A DNA stretch of 5,184 bases, taken from the NCBI GenBank assembly GCA_030038695.1, contig JASHSN010000488.1:1-5184 (forward strand). Reading direction: 5' to 3'. Origin of the DNA: Nitrososphaeraceae archaeon (lineage in GTDB: Archaea > Thermoproteota > Nitrososphaeria > Nitrososphaerales > Nitrososphaeraceae). A program made the position numbers and the translations under genes. This document shows, one piece after another, positions 1-4,314 of the stretch. The notes beneath the pieces are model-generated. The model saw only the letters and a program-made list of their open reading frames with translations, was not told the DNA's origin and did no database searches. Position 1 is the stretch's first letter; each line of letters begins with the position of its first letter.

Positions 1-92
1 CTCTTGCGTGATGGCAGCAACGATACAATCCTATCCCATAATACATCAGGTATTTCGTACGCGGATTCAACACCTGTGAGTTCAGATATCAC
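1..92 (-). CDS. IS5-family transposase, N-terminus (partial, runs off left edge)
   Basis: On the minus strand a frame opens after a stop, and a GTG at 92-90 starts MISELTGVESAYEIPD, followed by VLWDRIVSLLPSRK up to the edge. The pattern EIPDxLWxRIxxLLPxxK is the N-terminal helical domain (DUF4096 type) of IS5-family DDE transposases, which cut and paste their own insertion sequence. Only 30 codons are visible, so the catalytic DDE residues lie outside the window. An alternative TTG start seven codons... slightly upstream in the same frame (near 107) cannot be excluded. The gene points away from the DUF72 gene, so the terminal inverted repeat of the element should lie between about 93 and 300, but with one end in view I cannot define it. 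Family assignment rests on a short motif. Confidence 0.62.
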   Translation of the reverse strand, partial: MISELTGVESAYEIPDVLWDRIVSLLPSRK

Positions 93-344
93 TACGAATA
101 ACAAGATGGGTTAGGTTTGGCTTAGCTTTATCGTTCAGATATAGTAAGTCTAGAACTCAACAAATATCAACTGATTTTCGGATGGCCTCTTAGTAGGCAG
201 GAACGCGCAGTTTAACTCTTGATCATTGTTATAGGGCGCGCCGTTAAACACTGTTCAGTAGTAAAGGAACCGCAATTTTCTAGATTCGAATAATTTAAAC
301 AATTAAAATGTTTGAAGATAAAATAACAGATAGACGAGGATAGG
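93..344. other. Intergenic stretch between transposase start and DUF72 gene
   Basis: No convincing gene. It should hold the outer end of the insertion sequence and the promoter of the DUF72 gene. An isolated GC-rich palindrome GGCGCGCC sits at 235-242 in otherwise AT-rich DNA. An AT-rich block at 288-308 (AATAATTTAAAC and following) is the best TATA-like candidate for the plus-strand gene. A plus-strand open frame at 126-215 has no start codon and is not called. Confidence 0.4.
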
Positions 345-1199
345 TTGAGACATTACGTAGGATGTTCTGGTTGGTCCTATACGTCATGGCAGGGTCCTTT
401 CTACCCTTCGAATATCGAGAATTCTGGTTGGCTAAATTATTATTCACACGTTTTTGATTACGTGGAAATCGATTCTTCGTTTTACAGGATTCCTAGTGTC
501 TTTATGGTCAACAATTGGGTCAAGAAGACTCCCAAGGATTTCAAATTCACGGCCAAATTTCCTAAAGTAATAACACATGAAAAAAGACTGAAAGATGTGG
601 ACAAAGAGTTAGAATATTTTTTTGAAGCAATTGCTCCCCTTTCACATAAGACATTGACCCTTCTGATACAACTCCCCCCATCTTTGCAGATTTTCGAGGG
701 CCTGGAAAATCTTAGAAATCTAGTACCAGTTCTTGATAATAGATTCAGATATGCTGTTGAAGTACGACATACATCCTGGTTTCAAGATTTAGCATACAAT
801 TTCTTTGCAAATAACTATATATGTATGGTTTGGAGTCTACTTGCGGAAATAAAGACCCCACCAATAATCACGACCGACTTTCTATATTTGCGATTTATAG
901 GAGATAGAAGTATTCAAGAAAAGGATTTTGGTCGAGTACAAATTGATAGAGTACTTGAGATGCAAAAGTGGGCAGATAATATTAAAAACGTACAAGATGA
1001 ACGCGTCAATCTTGCAATCGTAGCAGCAAATAATCACTACGCCGGTTTTGGGCCTGGTACGGCGAATATATTTCGAAATATGATGGGATTACCAGATGCA
1101 AAGTGGCAAGAAAAGGAAGAGGAAGTACAAGAACAACAAAAGCAACACCATGAACAGGATCACGATATGAAGCAAAGTACACTTTCTGATTTCTTGTAA
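345..1199 (+). CDS. DUF72 (YecE-like) TIM-barrel protein with C-terminal PIP-box-like peptide
   Basis: A complete 284-aa protein of the DUF72 family, whose molecular function is not established; the fold is a TIM barrel that has been compared with endonuclease IV. Family landmarks appear in order: GCSGWSYTSWQGPFYP (residues 6-21), VEIDSSFYRIPS (40-51), the KxPKVITH segment (71-78), IQLPPS (108-113), AVEVRHTSW (137-145), YLRFIGDRSI (181-190) and NNHYAGFGPGTANIF (229-243). The start is a TTG: the frame is closed by TAA at 324-326, no ATG or GTG lies between, and the tract GAGGATAGG just upstream could serve as a ribosome site. From about residue 256 an E/Q/H-rich charged tail leads to the last eight residues QSTLSDFL (277-284), which fit the PCNA-interacting consensus QxxLxxF[F/L]. 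The family call is firm; a role in DNA repair or replication is inferred. It stands alone on its strand, divergent from the transposase. Confidence 0.93.
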   Translation: MRHYVGCSGWSYTSWQGPFYPSNIENSGWLNYYSHVFDYVEIDSSFYRIPSVFMVNNWVKKTPKDFKFTAKFPKVITHEKRLKDVDKELEYFFEAIAPLSHKTLTLLIQLPPSLQIFEGLENLRNLVPVLDNRFRYAVEVRHTSWFQDLAYNFFANNYICMVWSLLAEIKTPPIITTDFLYLRFIGDRSIQEKDFGRVQIDRVLEMQKWADNIKNVQDERVNLAIVAANNHYAGFGPGTANIFRNMMGLPDAKWQEKEEEVQEQQKQHHEQDHDMKQSTLSDFL

Positions 1200-1494
1200 A
1201 ATACTATTCCTGGATTGTATTCCCCTTTGTTATACTGCCAAGCAGCCGTCGCCCCATGGTCCTCAAGACGCAGATAAGAATAACGTTACAATATTGGTAA
1301 TACCGTTCAATCGTAAACGTGGCCGGATATCAGAGGAGATGGTGATTGGGTATTGACGCATTATATTTTTGACAAGGACAATAAGTGCCCTCACAAATTT
1401 TTTATAGATTTAGTCCTCTCGTGTCTGTATGGATTTGTTTGATCATTATCCCTGTATTTTATTATGGTTCATTTTGAAATATATTCGCTCATAT
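1200..1494. other. Intergenic stretch, no supported gene
   Basis: Nearly 300 bases downstream of the DUF72 gene. A plus-strand frame stays open from the end of that gene to TGA at 1354-1356 (its last part reads NNVTILVIPFNRKRGRISEE), and another ends in DGDWVLTHYIFDKDNK before its stop. Neither has a good start or a recognisable family, so they could be relics or chance. A run of six T at 1398-1403 is a possible plus-strand termination site for the DUF72 transcript, but it is about 200 nt beyond its stop. Confidence 0.4.
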
Positions 1495-1536
1495 CATACG
1501 TATATAATTGTATATTGGAATCGACATATACGTATG
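1495..1536. repeat. Inverted repeat of two ATACGTAT palindromes (candidate operator)
   Basis: CATACGTATAT at 1495-1505 is the exact reverse complement of ATATACGTATG at 1526-1536, separated by 20 bp. Each arm contains the self-complementary octamer ATACGTAT (1496-1503 and 1528-1535), so there are two identical palindromic sites 32 bp apart centre to centre, about three helical turns. The right site overlaps the TATA-like element placed 26 nt upstream of the GTG at 1553. Two phased dimer sites over a promoter suggest a repressor operator; the protein that would bind is unknown. Confidence 0.6.
1524..1532 (+). promoter_or_regulatory. Candidate TATA box for the 1553-2097 gene pair
   Basis: ACATATACG is centred about 26 nt upstream of the GTG at 1553, the spacing expected of an archaeal TATA box if the transcript is leaderless. 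It overlaps the right arm of the inverted repeat, so factor binding there would block the promoter. Other AT-rich blocks nearby (around 1501-1516 and 1541-1550) are possible alternatives. Confidence 0.35.
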
Positions 1537-1552
1537 GCATGTATAATATATT

Positions 1553-1681
1553 GTGGAAAAAACAATAAACAAAACAAATGATATACCGGAAAAATTAGAT
1601 ATTCGTATTAAAAAGGAAGCAGCAGAAGAACGGTCGACACAGTGCGATATTGGCCCCGGAGGAGTATCTAAAAAGAAATGA
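1553..1681 (+). CDS. Small ORF (42 aa) translationally coupled to the secreted-protein gene
   Basis: A GTG-started frame of 42 codons, too short to call by length alone. It begins MEKTINKTNDIPEKLD and continues through a Lys/Glu-rich segment IRIKKEAAEERS to a Gly-rich end, CDIGPGGVSKKK. No family is recognised; the product would be hydrophilic, strongly charged and cytoplasmic. Support comes from context: the GTG lies 26 nt below a TATA-like element, the stop TGA (1679-1681) overlaps the ATG of the next gene as ATGA, and the purine tract GGAGGAG inside its end could recruit ribosomes to that gene. It could be a small regulatory protein, a translated leader, or a chance frame. Confidence 0.42.
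   Translation: MEKTINKTNDIPEKLDIRIKKEAAEERSTQCDIGPGGVSKKK
1658..1664 (+). promoter_or_regulatory. Shine-Dalgarno-like tract for the secreted-protein gene
   Basis: GGAGGAG is a strong match to the anti-Shine-Dalgarno end of 16S rRNA and ends 13 nt before the ATG at 1678. The spacing is longer than ideal. It fits an internal start on a two-gene transcript, where a leaderless start is not available. Confidence 0.45.
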
Positions 1682-2097
1682 AAAATATTATACCCTTATT
1701 ATTATCAATCATTATACTGTCTTTTACAACGAATACTGTATTCGCCCAGCGCCCTCCTGCTTATATGTTTGGTTATAATTTGGCCTTTCACGCCACTACC
1801 ACGTCACAATGCAATATATACTCCAAGACAGATAATGAAACAGGGGCATCGCTAAGCACTCCAGATTTTGTACATTGTATAGTCGGTTTTGATAACGCTC
1901 AATCAAATATAGTACAAACATCTCCAGCGTACAAGGTGGGATACGATCTTGGTAAACGAGATAGTATGATTAATACACAAGATGCTACCAATGCGTGTAG
2001 AGGATTTGTCAGTGATGTCCAATGGATGTGCGAGCAAGGATACGACAAAGGGTATACCGATTACGTTAACATAATACATGAAGGTAAAACATATTAG
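1678..2097 (+). CDS. Secreted two-unit protein with YxxGY motifs and paired cysteines
   Basis: A 139-aa protein with a clear Sec signal peptide: Lys at position 2, hydrophobic core about residues 4-16, and likely cleavage after VFA (residue 23). The mature part consists of two related units. Unit 1 runs PAYMFGYNLA (27-36), Cys45, Cys67 and VGFD (69-72). Unit 2 runs PAYKVGYDLG (83-92), Cys107, Cys118 and QGYDKGY (120-126). Four cysteines, two per unit, suggest a disulfide in each. Repeated [A/G]YxxGY motifs recall small secreted orphan proteins of Nitrososphaeria, which is from memory and untested. The function is unknown; it acts outside the membrane. It is preceded by the overlapping 42-aa ORF and should share its promoter and palindromic operator. 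The start is supported by the signal peptide, the SD-like tract and the ATGA overlap. Confidence 0.8.
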   Translation: MKNIIPLLLSIIILSFTTNTVFAQRPPAYMFGYNLAFHATTTSQCNIYSKTDNETGASLSTPDFVHCIVGFDNAQSNIVQTSPAYKVGYDLGKRDSMINTQDATNACRGFVSDVQWMCEQGYDKGYTDYVNIIHEGKTY

Positions 2098-2216
2098 GCA
2101 CTGACATGCTTGCCTCTCATATGCTAACCTTTTAGGTGACGTTAAAGCCACAATTTCAGTATTTCATATGACGGCTTCTATTGCGTCATTCAGTTTCATA
2201 CATGCATCTCCTTTCA

Positions 2217-2231
2217 ATCCTATAATAGGAT
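2217..2231 (+). promoter_or_regulatory. Palindromic TATA element
   Basis: ATCCTATAATAGGAT is a perfect 15-bp palindrome around a central A, and its core TATAATA is a good archaeal TATA box. The centre (2224) is 27 nt upstream of the TTG at 2251, the right spacing for a leaderless start there. The symmetry extends beyond what a TATA box needs, so it may also be an operator. Confidence 0.45.
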
Positions 2232-2250
2232 CTCAAATATCTCAGCATCT

Positions 2251-2409
2251 TTGCCTAAGAAGGTATATGATCTAGTAATTGAAGGTTATTTTGAAAGTGA
2301 TGTAAAAGAAAAAACATCTTCTTCTCAAAAAAAAGAGTACCTTGGTTGGTTGGGAACACAATATCAAGATCGTTCGATAAAATGCAGACGCGAGGACTAC
2401 ATAAAGTGA
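2251..2409 (+). CDS. Small unrecognised ORF (52 aa)
   Basis: A TTG-started frame of 52 codons, beginning MPKKVYDLVIEGYFESDVKE and ending with the basic stretch IKCRREDYIK. The composition is protein-like (many Lys, Glu, Tyr; few rare residues) and the codons resemble those of its neighbours. The segment LPKKVYDLVIEGYFES loosely recalls the start of ribbon-helix-helix proteins, but the rest does not confirm it, and I do not assign a function. Support: the palindromic TATA element 27 nt upstream, and a stop only 10 bp from the end of the convergent AbrB-like gene. The frame is open upstream to a stop at 2143-2145 without a better start, so this could instead be the tail of a decayed longer gene. 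Confidence 0.38.
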   Translation: MPKKVYDLVIEGYFESDVKEKTSSSQKKEYLGWLGTQYQDRSIKCRREDYIK

Positions 2410-2419
2410 ACGTGTGGTT

Positions 2420-2626
2420 TCACCTTTGCTTTTTTAATACCTTCTTTGGTCTAGCTTCATGTTTGGTTACTACTGCTACCATTTTACTGTCTCTTACTTC
2501 CCACTCCCAATACAACTTATCTTTCGGCTTTAGTTCCCACTGTCTAACCATTGATATCGGTATAGTAGTTCTTAGGGAAGCGTATGATTTGGCATTCCTT
2601 GCAACAGAGGTGATTTCTCCTATCAT
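2420..2626 (-). CDS. AbrB/MazE/SpoVT-fold DNA-binding protein
   Basis: A 68-aa protein with the swapped-hairpin AbrB fold pattern: an N-terminal strand (EITSVARNAKSYASLRTTIP), then the hallmark RTTIPISMVRQWELKPKDKLYWEWEV (about residues 19-44), where a turn-helix is followed by the GD/KD-type turn and the last strand, KMVAVV (48-53). A basic tail (RPKKVLKKQR) ends the protein. Proteins of this fold dimerise and bind DNA, either as transcription regulators or as antitoxins. No toxin (PIN, MazF) is adjacent, so a free-standing regulator is more likely. The ATG is close to a TATA-like element (2646-2660), consistent with a leaderless transcript. Its possible targets include the palindromic sites in this window, which is speculation. 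Confidence 0.82.
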   Translation of the reverse strand: MIGEITSVARNAKSYASLRTTIPISMVRQWELKPKDKLYWEWEVRDSKMVAVVTKHEARPKKVLKKQR

Positions 2627-2645
2627 CCATCTATAATATACTATG

Positions 2646-2660
2646 AATTAATAAAACTAT
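2646..2660 (-). promoter_or_regulatory. Candidate TATA region for the AbrB-like gene
   Basis: Read on the minus strand, ATAGTTTTATTAATT is centred about 26-27 nt upstream of the ATG at 2626, the usual archaeal TATA distance for a leaderless start. The sequence match is only moderate. Confidence 0.3.
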
Positions 2661-2712
2661 ACCAGATTCTTAACCACAACACTTAAAGCTAACTATTACC
2701 CAAGTACTAGGT

Positions 2713-3299
2713 ATGAATAAACTAGATGTGATAAGAGATGAAATTGGAATACATAATTCATGGAAAGGGAAGTGAATCTTTCATTTGTTAGTAGAAGACT
2801 TTCTTTGGTGGAGGAATCCTGTTTGACACAGCAGCCGGATGACTCGCATTTATAATAACCGACTTCTTTATTGTATTAGGACAAAATTTAAAACGTTACT
2901 AATTAGCCAGCTTGGAAATGACACATCTATACAGGATCAACATTGGGCCACTAATGCTGACATAACTAATTTACATGAATTGCTTCACACACTTGGAATT
3001 CCTATTAACGACGGCCTGGGGCATACTCTGATTGTAGCAGTACAACAAACCGAAATTATGTACTAGAAGAGAAGAGACCGAAGATTATTTGCATAGATGA
3101 ATTAGACAAGCTGCCCGACAACTTGAATATACTTAGGCATCTGTACCACAAGTAAGTTCTTGTTCTAGCAACGACTGATATATTTCCCTCTCTTTTAGTA
3201 GCTTTTTTAGGAAGAGATCCAGTTCTTAATTTACATAGAGGTGACGTCTTTTCTTGTAGTCGGATGTTTATCTCATTCATTACTTCAGCTGGTATTTAG
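2713..3299 (+). pseudogene. Decayed AAA+ ATPase, probably Orc1/Cdc6-like
   Basis: No intact frame, but successive plus-strand fragments read like one protein. MNKLDVIRDEIGIHNSWKGK (2713-2775) and LSFVSRRLSLVEE (from about 2778, another frame) resemble the N-terminus of archaeal Orc1/Cdc6. TNLHELLHTLGIPINDGLGH (about 2962-3024, first frame) resembles the helix and loop before Walker B. After a further shift, EEKRPKIICIDELDKLPDN (about 3066-3122) is a clear Walker B of the DExDKL kind. A TAA at 3153-3155 interrupts that frame, which resumes as VLVLATTDIF (sensor-1-like) to about 3299. No Walker A is readable and the C-terminal winged helix is absent, so the gene is dead or heavily truncated. 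Orc1/Cdc6 normally recognises replication origins and loads MCM. The AAA+ call is better supported than the Orc1/Cdc6 call. The 75-codon frame at 2839-3066 is part of this relic, not a separate gene. Confidence 0.48.
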
Positions 3300-3330
3300 T
3301 AATTCGCAGCTAATCAACCAACTCGTAACA

Positions 3331-3338
3331 TTTTTTTT
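3331..3338 (+). terminator. Poly-T tract
   Basis: Eight consecutive T about 32 nt after the last stop of the ATPase relic. Archaeal RNA polymerase terminates at such U-runs without needing a hairpin, so this may be the surviving terminator of that gene. Confidence 0.35.
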
Positions 3339-3358
3339 GATTTAACTTACCGATAAGA

Positions 3359-3757
3359 TTAGGCTGCTAGAATCACTAAAGCCCTGAGCTTTAGCAGTGA
3401 CTCCATTGCATCAATTCCGAATAACCCTATTGTGGTCTCTTTTAGATCCATATTATGTATTCTTTGTAGGACAGAAGCTAACGAAGCGTACTTAGTCTTT
3501 AACTCATCAATTTTTTCTTCAACCATTCGGTCAGTCACTTTGTCTTCCCCTATCAAACTCAATTTCATAGCATGAGTCTTTAGTAACCATCTCACACCAT
3601 CGACTAGTAACATGACACTAACAACTTCTTCTAAATCCATGGCCGGAATCCTTTCCAATATAGCAGTGTACAAAGGATACTTTCTCCTCATCTCATTAGT
3701 CGTTTCTTCGACCTTCTGATCATTAACATCTTTGTCTGAAAAGCCCATTAAATTCAT
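3359..3757 (-). CDS. Internally duplicated helical protein of unknown function (132 aa)
   Basis: I do not recognise a family. The protein is two copies of one unit at an exact 63-residue offset without gaps: residues 11-66 align with 74-129 at 20 identities in 56 by hand count. Matched signposts are VxDxxVEE (11-18 / 74-81), KY (26-27 / 89-90), LxRI (34-37 / 97-100), MDL (40-42 / 103-105), D53/D116 and LLK (58-60 / 121-123). Both units are predicted helical, charged at the front and hydrophobic at the back. There is no signal peptide, and the hydrophobic stretches are too short and polar for certain membrane spans, so it is probably soluble. ATG at 3757 is used; a second in-frame ATG is at residue 4. 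A T/A-rich block at about 3773-3784 (minus) may be the promoter. It probably arose by duplication of a one-unit ancestor. Confidence 0.78.
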   Translation of the reverse strand: MNLMGFSDKDVNDQKVEETTNEMRRKYPLYTAILERIPAMDLEEVVSVMLLVDGVRWLLKTHAMKLSLIGEDKVTDRMVEEKIDELKTKYASLASVLQRIHNMDLKETTIGLFGIDAMESLLKLRALVILAA

Positions 3758-3862
3758 ATATTAAAATGATCGTAATTAAACATAGTGCTTCTTCAGCAGA
3801 CGTATCAAAGTAACCAGACAGATCTCTAATGCTACCACCTTACCGTACAATACATTTCATAA

Positions 3863-4048
3863 CTAATCTATCGGCGCTTGCGATCCCACCAAGGCTGATG
3901 GCACGGAGATAGTCAATAGTAAGATAATTACTCCAATACTGCCTATAAGGACTCCAAGATATCCCAGTACCTTATTCTTAGCAATCTCTGATATGCCGCA
4001 TAATCCTGCACCTATAATCATTAGTACAGTTATAAGCTCATAAATCAT
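3863..4048 (-). CDS. Small membrane protein with two helices (61 aa)
   Basis: A hydrophobic protein with two likely membrane spans: about residues 2-20 (IYELITVLMIIGAGLCGIS) and 28-47 (LGYLGVLIGSIGVIILLLTI), joined by the short basic loop EIAKNKV. The tail (PSALVGSQAPID) is polar. No family is recognised; Gly spacing in both helices (GAGLCG, GxLIGSIG) suggests close helix packing or oligomers. The ATG at 4048 is the first in the frame. A 15-bp palindrome sits 12-26 bp upstream. The neighbours on the same strand are 105 bp downstream and about 90 bp upstream, so it is probably transcribed alone. Confidence 0.62.
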   Translation of the reverse strand: MIYELITVLMIIGAGLCGISEIAKNKVLGYLGVLIGSIGVIILLLTISVPSALVGSQAPID

Positions 4049-4059
4049 TATGAACTTCG

Positions 4060-4074
4060 AAATTTCAGAAATTT
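4060..4074. promoter_or_regulatory. 15-bp palindrome upstream of the small membrane protein
   Basis: AAATTTCAGAAATTT is perfectly symmetrical around one base and lies 12-26 bp upstream of the ATG at 4048, where promoter or operator elements are expected. It is AT-rich, so chance symmetry is possible. Confidence 0.3.
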
Positions 4075-4136
4075 TGATTAAAGAGCCTTCATAGGCACTG
4101 TTCTAGATATCTTCATTGTATTTTAAATTCGCTATG

Positions 4137-4309
4137 TTACTTTAGTCGTTCAGTCGTTTTTCTCTGTTCTTTTATTTCTGCATCAGTCATGATATGTCTA
4201 TTATTTCCTAAATCTCGATAGCAATAATGCCTACAGCATTTGGTACATCGCGTTGTAGTCTCTGTTGGAGCTCTCTAATGATACAAATGTAATAGCGATC
4301 TTTAGACAT
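4137..4309 (-). pseudogene. Frameshifted small Cys/His-rich gene downstream of the decarboxylase
   Basis: A frame starts with ATG at 4309, only 5 nt after the decarboxylase stop, and reads MSKDRYYICIIRELQQRLQR before ending at 4208. An overlapping frame, open from 4274 to a TAA at 4137-4139, lacks any start codon but is strikingly protein-like: TRCTKCCRHYCYRDLGNNRH followed by IMTDAEIKEQRKTTERLK. Its cluster of four Cys and one His (CxxCCxHxC) could bind metal. A single -1 shift between about 4208 and 4274 would join them into a protein of roughly 55-60 residues. Either a small gene has lost one base, or the second frame starts in an unseen way, or a sequencing error is present. No family is recognised. 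Confidence 0.33.
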
Positions 4310-4314
4310 TTGTT

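Noticed and set aside
1..114. Plus-strand open frame entering from the left edge, rich in Ser/Thr/Asn
   Set aside because: It overlaps the minus-strand transposase start, which has a specific family motif; the Ser/Thr/Asn composition here is what the reverse of that gene gives and no family is recognised.
126..215. Plus-strand open frame ending in FGWPLSRQERAV
   Set aside because: No start codon, 29 codons, no family; could be a relic but is within chance expectation.
181..243. GC-richer patch considered as a tRNA or structured RNA
   Set aside because: No acceptor stem, anticodon arm or T-loop pattern can be folded; no tRNA or rRNA is visible anywhere in the window.
308..343. ATG micro-frame of 11 codons just ahead of the DUF72 gene
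   Set aside because: Out of frame with DUF72 and too short to support; at best an upstream leader peptide ending one base before the TTG start.
1201..1356. Long start-less plus-strand open frame after DUF72
   Set aside because: No start, no recognisable family, and competing open frames on both strands; not enough to call a pseudogene.
1903..2151. Minus-strand 82-codon frame
   Set aside because: Lies antisense to the secreted-protein gene, which has a signal peptide and repeat structure.
2164..2227. Minus-strand fragment reading GLKGDACMKLNDAIEAVI
   Set aside because: Protein-like end without a continuous upstream frame; overlaps the palindromic promoter region, so I could not decide between a relic and chance.
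2346..2636. Plus-strand 96-codon frame
   Set aside because: Antisense to the AbrB-like gene; its hydrophobic Ser/Phe-rich translation is typical of a reverse shadow.
3056..3280. Minus-strand 74-codon frame
   Set aside because: Antisense to the Walker B part of the ATPase relic and shows no protein-like features.
3777..3840. Minus-strand GTG frame of about 20 codons between the membrane protein and the duplicated protein
   Set aside because: Too short, no ribosome site or family, nothing beyond chance.
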